From positions 68,813 to 132,812 of the forward strand of contig URAF01000004.1 in assembly GCA_900545885.1 (NCBI GenBank): 64,000 nucleotides of DNA, in the 5' to 3' direction. The notes under the pieces are model-generated. The model did not search any database and was not told where the DNA came from. It worked only from the letters and a program-made list of their open reading frames with translations. Below, in pieces: positions 35,864 through 45,175 of this stretch. Source of the stretch: an uncultured Eubacteriales bacterium (GTDB lineage: Bacteria; Bacillota; Clostridia; Christensenellales; CAG-917). A program made the position numbers and the translations under genes. Positions within the stretch are counted from its first letter, which is position 1. Every line of letters starts with the position of its first letter.

Positions 35864-36022
35864 CCTTCCGTCTGCGGTTGCGGGGAAACCGGCAACGGAC
35901 TTTGAAAGGGTAATGCGTATACAATTCAATCGTGTAAACAATTTCACTCCGCGTGTCGGACGACGTCATAACGGTTCGGTGCGCAGGGGATAAACAATAG
36001 GGCGCAAGCCCCAAACGGAATT

Positions 36023-38440
36023 ATGGGAAGAAAAGAAGCAAAGAACCTCAGTTACAATACCGTAGTGTACGACGTCGTATTCGAAGACGTTATGCACAAC
36101 AGTATGCTGCCGTACTCCGAGAACGTCATTCTCGACCGTGCTTTGCCGCGAGTTGAAGACGGTCTCAAACCCGTGCAGAGACGTATCCTTTACGCTATGC
36201 ACGAAATGGGACTTACTCCCGACAAACCCTACAAGAAGTCGGCGCGTATCGTCGGCGACTGTCTGGGTAAGTATCATCCCCACGGCGACAGTTCCGTTTA
36301 CGGCGCAATGGTGAGAATGGCACAGTCGTTCTCGATGAGAATGAAACTCGTCGACGGTCACGGCAACTTCGGTTCGGTGGACGGTGACCCGCCCGCGGCT
36401 ATGCGTTATACCGAAGCCAGAATGAGCCCTCTTGCGCTCGAACTGCTGCGCGACCTTGACAAAGACACGGTTACATGGAGCCCCAACTTCGACGACAGTA
36501 TGGAAGAACCCAATATGTTGCCGGGGCGTTTTCCGAACCTGCTTGTCAACGGTGCGACGGGTATTGCGGTCGGACTTGCAACCAACATACCCCCTCACAA
36601 TATGGGCGAGTCGATTGACGCGGTTGTGGCGACAATCGACAATCCCAAAATCACCACGAAGGAACTTTTGCAGATAGTTCACGGACCCGATTTTCCGACG
36701 GGCGGATTCATCATTCCCGTGGACAGTCTGGAAAGCATATACGAAACGGGCAAGGGCAAAATCAAAATCCGCGCCCGTGTGCACATCGAAGACGACGGCG
36801 GAAAGAAGAACATCGTCATCACGGAAATGCCGTATCAGGTGTCCAAGACCGACGTTCTGAAAGCCATTGCGAAACTGCGCGAAGACAACAAGGAACTTTT
36901 GTCGGGCATAAACGAAATCGTCGACGAAAGCGACAAGTCGGGTATGCGTGCCGTCATCAAACTCAAACGCGAAGCCGACGCAGGCAAAATCGTGTCTTTC
37001 CTGTTCAAGAAAACCAATCTCGAACTCGGGTATTCAATCAATATGGTCGCCATTGCGGGCGGCAAACCCGAGCAGATGGGACTGAAAGACATTCTGACAT
37101 ATTACATCGCATATCAGCGCGAAGTAATCGTCCGCAGAACGACGTTTGAACTCAAAGCAGCAAAACAGCGTGCGGAAATCGTGCGCGGATTGTTGATTGC
37201 CATTCGCAACATCGACGAAGTCATCAGAATAATCAAGGCGTCGGAGTCCACGCAGAAAGCAAAACAGGCGTTGCGCGAACGTTTCGACCTCACGGAAGAC
37301 CAGGCGCAGGCAATTGTCGATATGCGTCTTAAAGCGCTCACTCATCTCGAAGTCGGCAAACTCGAACAGGAACTTGCCGAACTCGAAAAGAGAATTGCGT
37401 ATCTCACCGCCGTGCTTGCTTCTCCGCGCAGACAGTACAACGTAATCAAAGACGAAATTCTGCAAATCAAAAAGAATATGAACTCGGCGAGAATGTCCGT
37501 AATCCTTTCGGAAGACGAAGGCGAGAAAATCGAACTTCCCACCGAAGAAGAAGCGGTGTCTTACCGTGACGGAGTACTCGTGCAGTCTACGGCGGGGACT
37601 TTGCGGTTTATGTCGCAGAAGAACTATTCCGCACTCGTCAAGGAAGCTCCGTCGCTCAACGGCGAACTTCCCGTATGTGCCGAAGTCGTCAACAACAAAG
37701 GCTGGCTTTATGTGTTCACCGACAGGGGCAATATGGCAAAAATAGACATCACCGACGTGCCCGAAAAGAAATGGAAAGACAGGGGAATGACCCTTTCGCA
37801 GTTCAACGCCGAAATTCATATCGACGAGAAACCAATAAAGATAATGTTTTTCGGTTCGACACCCGTCGGAGAGTTGCTATTCTTCACCAAAAAAGGTATA
37901 GTAAAACGCAGTGACTGGAACGACTATACGTCGATGCGCGGAGCGGGCTCGGCGATAATTCTCGGCGAGGGCGACAGCCTTATAAACGTGGAGCAGGTAG
38001 GTGAAAACACCAACGTGCTCGAAGTCACCAAAGGCGGCTTGTGTCTTGTGTACGGGGTGGACGAAGTTCCCGTCCAAGGCAGAAAGGCGGCGGGGGTCAA
38101 AGGCGTCAAACTCGGCGACGGCGACAGCGTTGCGTTCGGCGGACAAATCGACGACGAAGGCGAAATCATAGTGGTGTCTTCAAACGGCTATGCGAAACGC
38201 GTCATATCGTCTACGCTCGACCCCGGTTCCAGATACCTCAAAGGCGTCAAAATCATCGAACTCGACCGCGGCGAAGTGTTTTATGTCGGCACAGTCAAAA
38301 TGCCGTACGACCTCGCGGTTTCTTCGGGGGGAGAAACCACGTTGCTCAACACGGAGAATATCCGCATAGACACGCGTACGACGAAAGGTAAGTTGTTGTA
38401 CAAGGCGGGCGTCTCCGCAGTGGTCAAAGTTTTGGAATAA
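36023..38440 (+). CDS. parC: Type IIA topoisomerase subunit A, ParC-like
   Basis: It has 805 aa. The catalytic Tyr129 lies in AAMRYTEARMS. The quinolone-determining loop reads HPHGDSSVYGAM: Ser90 is kept but position 94, normally Asp or Glu, is Gly. The C-terminal beta-pinwheel is present, but I see no GyrA box (QRRGGKG type); the nearest match is VQGRKAAGVKGVKL in a different blade. That favours ParC over GyrA. It pairs with the upstream ParE-like subunit to decatenate chromosomes. It lies 159 bp after parE with no clear promoter, so the two are probably co-transcribed. Confidence 0.9.
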   Translation: MGRKEAKNLSYNTVVYDVVFEDVMHNSMLPYSENVILDRALPRVEDGLKPVQRRILYAMHEMGLTPDKPYKKSARIVGDCLGKYHPHGDSSVYGAMVRMAQSFSMRMKLVDGHGNFGSVDGDPPAAMRYTEARMSPLALELLRDLDKDTVTWSPNFDDSMEEPNMLPGRFPNLLVNGATGIAVGLATNIPPHNMGESIDAVVATIDNPKITTKELLQIVHGPDFPTGGFIIPVDSLESIYETGKGKIKIRARVHIEDDGGKKNIVITEMPYQVSKTDVLKAIAKLREDNKELLSGINEIVDESDKSGMRAVIKLKREADAGKIVSFLFKKTNLELGYSINMVAIAGGKPEQMGLKDILTYYIAYQREVIVRRTTFELKAAKQRAEIVRGLLIAIRNIDEVIRIIKASESTQKAKQALRERFDLTEDQAQAIVDMRLKALTHLEVGKLEQELAELEKRIAYLTAVLASPRRQYNVIKDEILQIKKNMNSARMSVILSEDEGEKIELPTEEEAVSYRDGVLVQSTAGTLRFMSQKNYSALVKEAPSLNGELPVCAEVVNNKGWLYVFTDRGNMAKIDITDVPEKKWKDRGMTLSQFNAEIHIDEKPIKIMFFGSTPVGELLFFTKKGIVKRSDWNDYTSMRGAGSAIILGEGDSLINVEQVGENTNVLEVTKGGLCLVYGVDEVPVQGRKAAGVKGVKLGDGDSVAFGGQIDDEGEIIVVSSNGYAKRVISSTLDPGSRYLKGVKIIELDRGEVFYVGTVKMPYDLAVSSGGETTLLNTENIRIDTRTTKGKLLYKAGVSAVVKVLE

Positions 38441-38475
38441 GGAAAGTCAAGGAAGGATATATCGAGGTAATCCAA

Positions 38476-39963
38476 ATGAAGAAAATCGGTTTCGACAGCC
38501 AAATGTACATGCAAAAACAGTCCGAACAGATTTTGGAACGCATTTCCAAGTTCGACAAACTGTATCTCGAATTCGGCGGCAAGCTGTTCGACGATTTGCA
38601 CGCGGCGCGCGTAATGCCCGGTTTCGACCCCGCGGCGAAAATCAAACTTCTGCAAAAGCTCCGTGACAAGGCGGAACTCATCATCTGCATCAACGCCCGC
38701 GACATAGAGAAAAACAAAATCCGTGCCGACTACGGCATCACCTACGGCAGCGAAGTCGAGAGAATGATTGACAACATCTCGGGTATGGGCATCTACATCA
38801 ACTGCGTTGTCATCACCATGTTCTCCGACCAGCAGGCTGTCACCGCATACAAACACAAACTCGAAAACAGGGGAGTAAAGGTGTACATTCACCGTCCCAC
38901 GAAAGGTTATCCTCACGAGATAGACACAATCGTATCCGATGAAGGATACGGCGCAAACCCTTACATAGAAACCACGCGTCCTCTTGTCGTTGCGACGGCA
39001 CCCGGTCCCGGCAGCGGCAAACTGGCAACGTGTTTGAGCCAGCTTTACCACGAATACAAACGCGGAATCAAAGCGGGTTACGCAAAGTTTGAAACATTCC
39101 CCATCTGGAATCTTCCTCTCGGACACCCCGTGAACGTAGCGTACGAAGCGGCAACCGCAGACCTCAAAGACGTCAACAAAGTCGACAACTTCCACCTCGA
39201 AGCCTACGGCAAAATGGCGGTCAATTACAACCGCGACATCGACGTGTTCCCCGTTGTCCGCAGTATACTTACCAAAATTTCGGGCAGCGAACTCGTTTAT
39301 CAGTCGCCCACCGATATGGGCGTCAACATGGCGGGATACTGCATTTGCGACGACGCGGCGTGCGTCGAAGCAAGCAAACAGGAAGTCATACGCCGTTACT
39401 ACAAAGCGCTTTGCGATTTCAAGAACGGCACGGCAAAACCCTCTACAATCGAAAGACTGGAATTCCTTATGTCCCGTCTTGAAATAAGCCCGTCCGACCG
39501 CAAAGTCGTTGCCGCCGCGCTCCGCAAAAACGAAGAAAACGCAGGCAGGGGAGCGGTTGCAATCGAACTCTCCGACGGTACGCTTGTCAGCGGCAAGAAC
39601 TCCGAAATTATGAGCGCGTCCGCGGCTTGCGTGTTCAACGCCGTCAAAGTGCTTGCGGGTATCGACGACAGCGTCAAACTCATTTCGCCTTACGTCATCG
39701 GACCTATACTCGACCTGAAAACGAAAATACTCAAAGACAAAGAGAATACGCTCACTCTCGACGAAGCGCTGCTCGCGTTGTCGATTTGCGCGGCAACCGA
39801 CGTATGCGCGGCACGTGCAATCGAGAAACTGCCCGAACTCAGAGAGTGCGAAGCGCATTCCTCTCATATGCTTTACAAAGCAGACGAAAATCCGTTCAGA
39901 AAGCTCGGCGTCAATCTTACGTGCGAACCCGAGTTTCTGGACAACACGCTCTTTAACAACTGA
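38476..39963 (+). CDS. DUF1846 family protein
   Basis: It has 495 aa, the family length, and starts MKKIGFDSQMYMQKQ. The family-typical TAPGPGSGKLATCLSQLYHE resembles a phosphate-binding loop; other marks are HRPTKGYPHEIDTI and DMGVNMAGYCI. The protein is cytoplasmic. Its biochemical role is unknown to me; it is frequent in Clostridia and lactic acid bacteria. It follows parC by 35 bp and may share its transcript. Confidence 0.9.
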   Translation: MKKIGFDSQMYMQKQSEQILERISKFDKLYLEFGGKLFDDLHAARVMPGFDPAAKIKLLQKLRDKAELIICINARDIEKNKIRADYGITYGSEVERMIDNISGMGIYINCVVITMFSDQQAVTAYKHKLENRGVKVYIHRPTKGYPHEIDTIVSDEGYGANPYIETTRPLVVATAPGPGSGKLATCLSQLYHEYKRGIKAGYAKFETFPIWNLPLGHPVNVAYEAATADLKDVNKVDNFHLEAYGKMAVNYNRDIDVFPVVRSILTKISGSELVYQSPTDMGVNMAGYCICDDAACVEASKQEVIRRYYKALCDFKNGTAKPSTIERLEFLMSRLEISPSDRKVVAAALRKNEENAGRGAVAIELSDGTLVSGKNSEIMSASAACVFNAVKVLAGIDDSVKLISPYVIGPILDLKTKILKDKENTLTLDEALLALSICAATDVCAARAIEKLPELRECEAHSSHMLYKADENPFRKLGVNLTCEPEFLDNTLFNN

Positions 39964-40027
39964 TTAACCCGTCAAAACGTGCGCGTAAACCTCGGTTTTG
40001 TGCACGGCGCGGGTTGTAAAAGGAAAA

Positions 40028-40885
40028 ATGCAGAAAGACAGCAAAGCCAAAATAGCCTTATCCGCAACGTCCAGCGTCGTCAATCTCGGGCTCGGAATAC
40101 TAAAACTGTTCGTGGGGGTTTACACCAACAGCATAAGCATTCTGAGCGACGGCATAAACAACTTCGGCGACGTGCTCAGCAATGCGGGTGCCGCGGTCGG
40201 GTTCGGCGTTTCGGACAAGCGACCGACCGAAAAATATCCGTTCGGGTTCGGCAGAGTGGAATATGTCGTCACCTTCGCTATGGCAATCCTCATTGTGGTT
40301 GTCGGCGGCGTTTTCCTCTATTCGTCGCTCGACAGGGTTTTCTATCACCCCGTCATAACCTTTGCATGGTTGCAGTTCGGGTTGATTGCGGGGACGATAG
40401 TCGTCAAAATCGTGCTTGCCGTCGTGACGAGGTCGGTATTCAAAAAATATCCTTCCGACGTGTTGCGCGCGCAGGTTATCGACAACGTTCTCGATGCCGT
40501 GGTCACTACGTTTGCTTTGCTTGCGCTGTTCCTGTCGAGATACATCAGTTTCCCGATAGACGCATTCATCGGCATAGTCATCAGCGTTGTACTGATTGCC
40601 GCGGGATTGAAACTGGTTGTGTCTTCGTTCAAAAGACTGGTGCTCGCACGTGACGACGTGCGCACCGACGGACTTATCAGGCTTGCAAAGGCTCAGCCTG
40701 CTGTCAAAGATGTAAAAGTCAAGGTTTACGACTTCGGTAAGAATTATGCGGAAGCCAACGTTGCGCTCGGGTTCGAAGAAAACGCGTCTTCGGAGAGCAG
40801 AACGGAAGCCGCCGAAAATATCGTGGAAAAAGCAAAAAAATATAACATCGTCGTCACAATCATTGACTATAAGGAGGAAAAATGA
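40028..40885 (+). CDS. Cation diffusion facilitator, Mn-type site (MntE-like)
   Basis: ATG 40028 follows AAGGAAAA and gives 285 aa. Six membrane helices and a C-terminal ferredoxin-like domain make it a CDF metal/proton antiporter. The transport site is read as Asn-x3-Asp in helix 2 (DGINNFGDV) and Asp-x3-Asp in helix 5 (DNVLDAVV). An N-D-D-D set is the type described for the pneumococcal Mn exporter MntE, while Zn exporters use H-D-H-D. It therefore probably exports Mn2+ (or Fe2+). Its stop overlaps the start of a metallophosphoesterase gene. Confidence 0.88.
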   Translation: MQKDSKAKIALSATSSVVNLGLGILKLFVGVYTNSISILSDGINNFGDVLSNAGAAVGFGVSDKRPTEKYPFGFGRVEYVVTFAMAILIVVVGGVFLYSSLDRVFYHPVITFAWLQFGLIAGTIVVKIVLAVVTRSVFKKYPSDVLRAQVIDNVLDAVVTTFALLALFLSRYISFPIDAFIGIVISVVLIAAGLKLVVSSFKRLVLARDDVRTDGLIRLAKAQPAVKDVKVKVYDFGKNYAEANVALGFEENASSESRTEAAENIVEKAKKYNIVVTIIDYKEEK

Positions 40886-42336
40886 AACCTGAAGACGAAA
40901 AGATGGAAGTCAACCAGACCGCCGAAACCGTCGAAAACAACGGTACGGCAGCGACCTCTTCGGTGGAGGAACAGGTCGCAGACGCAACGACGCAAGAGGG
41001 CGTAAAGGAAGAGCAGTCCGATGTCGCAGTGGAGAACGAAGAGGACTATTTTGCCGAAAGAGAGCCCGATAAGCGCAGAAAGCGTATCCGCAGAAAGGAT
41101 ATGACGCCCGAACAGAGACGTCGTCGCCGTATCACCGACCTCATCATTACGGGTACGGTTTTCGGCGTTGTACTGCTGTTCTTCGCAATATGCGCGCTTT
41201 GCAGTTTCGTCGGATACACGGGCAACTTCGATTACATAGCCACAATTCAGGCAGTCGATTACGACAGCCCCTACGAACTCGGTTATGACGAAGAACTCGG
41301 TTACTACACGTTCACCGCAACCGACGACAGCGATTTCCGCGTCCTGCAACTGACTGACATTCACATCGGCGCAGGTGCGTTCTCTGCAAAGAAAGACAGA
41401 TGGGCAATCGAAGCCGTTTCCACAGTCGTCAGCCGCGTCAAACCCGACCTCGTCATCGTTACGGGCGACATAGCGTACCCCGTTCCTTTCCAGGCAGGTA
41501 CGTTCAACAACATGCGCGAAGCCGAAATGTTCGCAACCATGATGGAACAGCTCGGCGTGTATTGGACGATTGCATTCGGCAATCACGACACCGAGATTTA
41601 CAGCCTGTACGACCGCAAGGACATCAGTGATTTCTATTCACAGGATAAGTGGGAACATTGCCTGTTCAGAAGTGGACCCGAAAATCTCCCCGGTTTCGGC
41701 AACGATATGATTGTAGTCAAAGACAAAGCTGGCAAAGTTATTCAGTCACTTGTTACCATCGACTCTCACTCTTACACTGACGGCGACTACTTCGGAATTG
41801 CGTGGAGGTACGACAACATCAAACAGGAACAGATTGACTGGTACGCACAGGAAGTCGACAAGCTGACCGAATACAACGTCGCAAAAGGTTTCACCGAAAA
41901 TCCCGAAGTCAAGAACCTCGTCTTCTTCCACATCGCGCTTACCGAATACGGCAAGTACTGGGACGAATACAAGAACAACGGTCACAACGACACCGACACC
42001 GTGCATTATCTCTACGGCAAAGCGGGTGAGAGCGGCGAAAAATCCTTCCCCGGCGTAGACGACTGCATGCTGTTCGAAACCATGCTCGAACACAACGGTC
42101 AGGGCACCTTCTGCGGACACGACCACTACAACACCTACGCAATCGAAATAACCGCGGAAAACGGCAAGAAAATCCGTCTTACCTATGGTATGAGCATCGA
42201 CTATCTCGCATATGTCGGCATAGCGGACAAAATCGAACAACGAGGCGGCACGGAAATCAAAATCAGTCAGGCGGACGGCAGTTTCGTGGCACGTCACCGT
42301 CCTTACGTCGAAGAAACCGTGAGCGAGTGGTATTGA
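40882..42336 (+). CDS. Membrane-anchored extracellular metallophosphoesterase
   Basis: It has 484 aa. A long acidic then very basic cytoplasmic head (1-90; RRKRIRRKDMTPEQRRRRR) leads to one membrane helix (about 93-118). The calcineurin-like domain outside the cell has all metal motifs: TDIHIG, VTGDIAY, AFGNHDTE, FFHIALTEY and CGHDHYN. Such enzymes usually need two Mn2+ or Fe ions and hydrolyse phosphodiesters or monoesters; the substrate is unknown. AGGAGG precedes the ATG, which overlaps the stop of the Mn-type transporter gene, indicating coupling. Confidence 0.9.
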   Translation: MKPEDEKMEVNQTAETVENNGTAATSSVEEQVADATTQEGVKEEQSDVAVENEEDYFAEREPDKRRKRIRRKDMTPEQRRRRRITDLIITGTVFGVVLLFFAICALCSFVGYTGNFDYIATIQAVDYDSPYELGYDEELGYYTFTATDDSDFRVLQLTDIHIGAGAFSAKKDRWAIEAVSTVVSRVKPDLVIVTGDIAYPVPFQAGTFNNMREAEMFATMMEQLGVYWTIAFGNHDTEIYSLYDRKDISDFYSQDKWEHCLFRSGPENLPGFGNDMIVVKDKAGKVIQSLVTIDSHSYTDGDYFGIAWRYDNIKQEQIDWYAQEVDKLTEYNVAKGFTENPEVKNLVFFHIALTEYGKYWDEYKNNGHNDTDTVHYLYGKAGESGEKSFPGVDDCMLFETMLEHNGQGTFCGHDHYNTYAIEITAENGKKIRLTYGMSIDYLAYVGIADKIEQRGGTEIKISQADGSFVARHRPYVEETVSEWY

Positions 42337-42390
42337 GCCGACAGGCAAACCGTTTCCGACTTGTTAGAACGCATTGATTATGCAACAACA

Positions 42391-42420
42391 GACTTCCACG
42401 CGTGTATGCGCGTGGAAGTC
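42391..42420 (+). other. Perfect 12-bp hairpin without U-tract
   Basis: GACTTCCACGCG (42391-42402) pairs with CGCGTGGAAGTC (42409-42420) around TGTATG. No T-run follows. It may stabilise or end the phosphoesterase message, or be a protein-binding palindrome. Confidence 0.6.
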
Positions 42421-42477
42421 GTGCGTTAAACGAAATCCGCATATTTGCGTGTAAACGCGTGCAATAGTGCAACCGCA

Positions 42478-42520
42478 ATATTGTTGTGTTGAACGTTATA
42501 TTGTTTAGCGCAATATTGTT
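42478..42520. repeat. Three ATATTGTT boxes upstream of pepF
   Basis: ATATTGTT occurs at 42478-42485, 42498-42505 and 42513-42520. Two are inside the palindrome-like GCAATATTG. Clustering of exact 8-mers in non-coding DNA suggests a regulator site. The rest of the 42337-42704 gap holds no gene. Confidence 0.5.
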
Positions 42521-42607
42521 CGCGCGTTGCGCTGTCCGAACGCCGTATCGTAATAACCGAGGTTCGGCACAGTATGTGCGGATTGCGTAACCGCGTCAAA
42601 CCCATTT

Positions 42608-42653
42608 CGGAAAATTTAAGTAAAGGTTAATGCAACGCAACTAAAATTTTCCG
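42608..42653. repeat. 10-bp inverted repeat before pepF
   Basis: CGGAAAATTT (42608-42617) is the reverse complement of AAATTTTCCG (42644-42653), with 26 bp between. It lies about 50 bp before the pepF start and could be an operator or a weak RNA stem. Confidence 0.5.
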
Positions 42654-42704
42654 TATCGGGAATAATCGTTCCGTAAGACGCAATATCATTTGCGCGGAGG
42701 CATT

Positions 42705-44504
42705 ATGAAACTGAAAAACAGACAAGACATACCCGACGCTTACAAGTGGCGGCTAGAAGACATTTTCCCTTCCGACGAAGCGTGGGAAGAATGTTTCTTC
42801 GCGACGCAGGAGAGAGTGCCCAAAATCTCTTCTTTTGCGGACAGACTGGCAGACGAAGACGCACTGTTCGATTGCCTGACATTTGCGACGTCGGTTTCGC
42901 ACGACATATCCAGACTATATCAGTACGCGCGCATGCGCCGCGACGAGGACACACGCAAAACGGTTTATCAGGGTATGAGCGACAGAGCGGAAATGCTCAG
43001 CGTCAAATATTCGACGCTTGCGGCGTTCATCACTCCCGAACTTGTCGAACTGCCCACCGAACGGCTTAAAGAACTTGCCGCAAGCAAACGTTTTGCAGAC
43101 TATTCGGTTATGCTCGAAGAAGTCATTCGCAACAAGAACATAATCCTTTCCAAAAAGGAAGAAAAACTGTTGCGCGAAACGGGACTTTTTGCGGAAACGG
43201 CCGACGAGGTTTTCTCGATGTTCGACAATGCGGACGTCAAATTCCAACCCGTGAAAGATGAGAAAGGAAACACCGTCGAGATGTCGCACGGTATGTATTC
43301 CTTGCTTTTGCAGTCGCCCGACCGCGAAGTCAGAAAAGCCGCTTTCGAAAGTATGTTCGGAGCCTACCGCGACCACATCAATATGCTTGCCGCAAACTAC
43401 GCCGGCAATGTGAAAAAAGATTGGTTCTACGCAAAAGTCAGAGGTTTTTCTTCCGCGCTCGATTATTCGATGTACTGCGAAAACGTCCCGCCGACCTGTT
43501 ATCGCAAACTTTTGTCGGCGGTTGACAAGGGTACAAAACCCCTGCATAAATACGTTGCGTTGCGCAGACGCGTTCTCGGCGGAGAACTCAATATGTACGA
43601 CTTGCATGTGCCTATCGTCGACGAAGCCAAAATCGCTATGCCGTACGAAAAGGCAGTTGAAACTGTCAAAACGGCACTTAAAGTTATGGGTAAGGAGTAC
43701 AGCGATATTTTGGCGTCGGCTTTCCGCGACGGTTGGGTGGACGTCTACGAGAACAAGGGCAAACGCAGCGGAGCTTACAGCTGGGGCTGTTATGGAGTGC
43801 ACCCGTTCGTGTTGCTGAACTACACCGAAACAACTCACGACGTGTTCACAATCGCCCACGAACTCGGACATTCCCTGCACAGTTATTATTCCAACGCAAA
43901 CCAGCCCGAACCAAAGGCGGGTTACGAGATTTTCGTTGCAGAAATAGCGTCAACGGTAAACGAAGTTCTGCTTCTCAAACACCTTCTTAAAACCGCGGAC
44001 GGCGAACTGCGCAAATATCTGCTCAGCTACTATCTCGATATGTTCCGCACAACGCTGTTCAGGCAGACGATGTTCTCGGAGTTCGAAGTCGCCGCTCACG
44101 AAATGGTCGAGAAAGGCGAATCCGTCACGGCGGAAGGGCTTTGCGAAGTCTATTACGCGCTCAACAAGAAGTATTACGGCAGAGCCGTCAAGCACAACGA
44201 GCTCATACGCTACGAATGGGCGCGCATTCCTCATTTCTATTCGAGCTACTACGTTTACAAGTACGCAACGGGACTTACCGCGGCGGTCACAATCGCGGAC
44301 AATCTGTTGACGTACGGCGCGGATTATTTCGCGAAGTACCGCAAGTTCCTGTCCGCAGGCGGAAGCCTGCCGCCGCTCGATATTCTGCGGCTTGCTGACG
44401 TCGACCTCGAAACGGACGAACCATACGACAGGGCAATGAAAGAGTTTGCCGATACTCTCGACGAACTCGAAAAATGTTTTGACTTAAAGACTGCGAAAAA
44501 ATGA
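42705..44504 (+). CDS. pepF: Oligoendopeptidase F (M3B metallopeptidase)
   Basis: ATG 42705 follows GCGGAGG and gives 599 aa, the normal PepF length. It is a cytoplasmic zinc peptidase that cuts oligopeptides. The zinc site His385-Glu-Leu-Gly-His389 is clear, with the third ligand Glu in the following FVAEIAST helix. IPHFYSSYYVYKYATG is the C-terminal substrate-binding signature. Its TGA overlaps the ATG of the next gene, a lipoprotein. Confidence 0.95.
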   Translation: MKLKNRQDIPDAYKWRLEDIFPSDEAWEECFFATQERVPKISSFADRLADEDALFDCLTFATSVSHDISRLYQYARMRRDEDTRKTVYQGMSDRAEMLSVKYSTLAAFITPELVELPTERLKELAASKRFADYSVMLEEVIRNKNIILSKKEEKLLRETGLFAETADEVFSMFDNADVKFQPVKDEKGNTVEMSHGMYSLLLQSPDREVRKAAFESMFGAYRDHINMLAANYAGNVKKDWFYAKVRGFSSALDYSMYCENVPPTCYRKLLSAVDKGTKPLHKYVALRRRVLGGELNMYDLHVPIVDEAKIAMPYEKAVETVKTALKVMGKEYSDILASAFRDGWVDVYENKGKRSGAYSWGCYGVHPFVLLNYTETTHDVFTIAHELGHSLHSYYSNANQPEPKAGYEIFVAEIASTVNEVLLLKHLLKTADGELRKYLLSYYLDMFRTTLFRQTMFSEFEVAAHEMVEKGESVTAEGLCEVYYALNKKYYGRAVKHNELIRYEWARIPHFYSSYYVYKYATGLTAAVTIADNLLTYGADYFAKYRKFLSAGGSLPPLDILRLADVDLETDEPYDRAMKEFADTLDELEKCFDLKTAKK

Positions 44505-45175
44505 AAATGCAAAGCAATGCAACCGAAACGAATAAAATTTGCCGCACACGCAGACACGGAATTCTTTCTGCGGTGACGGTCGTTTTGCTGTTGATTTGCG
44601 TTTGCTTTACGCTTACGGCGTGCAACGAAAACGCGGGTACTTTCGAGGATACTCCGCAGTCGGAAAACAGCGTTTTGTACCTCGCGTCGGTGGAAGAAAG
44701 CGAGGGGTTTTATATCGCTTTCGTGACCTGCAATTCGGTGTCCGAACCGCTTGCGGAAATTCCCTCCGAAAAAATCACTTGGCAGGAAAGAAAAAACGCG
44801 TTCTGGAACGTAAGCAAAATGGACATATCGTTCTCGTCCGACGCCGTTTACGATGCGGTGTGGGAGTGCGTGCGCTCCGACGGAGAATTGTCGTCGGTTG
44901 TCACAGAGGACAACTTGAAAATAATGTTTGTCTATGATACAATGGACAAAAGTGTGAATTCCAATGCCGAAAAAATCCGTATCGGCAACGTCTACCGTCA
45001 CGTTATGGGCGTGAGCCGCGACGTTGACGAAACCGTGTTCAAAGCAACCCTCGATTATCCGTATTCGGCAAACTGGTATGCGGTGCTTGTCGGTTGCGCG
45101 GTGCTTGTGTTCGCTGTGATTGGCATAGGAATTGCAGTTGCAAAGGGTAGGTTATGGCAGAGAGAGAAAAAATAG
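44501..45175 (+). CDS. Unknown lipoprotein with C-terminal membrane helix
   Basis: It has 224 aa. The signal peptide ends in lipobox LTAC (Cys41). The extracellular part of about 140 residues has no recognised family. A second helix near the end (about 192-215) is followed by a short basic tail (KGRLWQREKK), which would place the C-terminus in the cytoplasm: a protein fixed at both ends. It starts within the pepF stop (ATGA), and its last 22 bp overlap dnaB, so it belongs to a pepF-lipoprotein-dnaB transcript. Function unknown. Confidence 0.75.
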   Translation: MKMQSNATETNKICRTRRHGILSAVTVVLLLICVCFTLTACNENAGTFEDTPQSENSVLYLASVEESEGFYIAFVTCNSVSEPLAEIPSEKITWQERKNAFWNVSKMDISFSSDAVYDAVWECVRSDGELSSVVTEDNLKIMFVYDTMDKSVNSNAEKIRIGNVYRHVMGVSRDVDETVFKATLDYPYSANWYAVLVGCAVLVFAVIGIGIAVAKGRLWQREKK

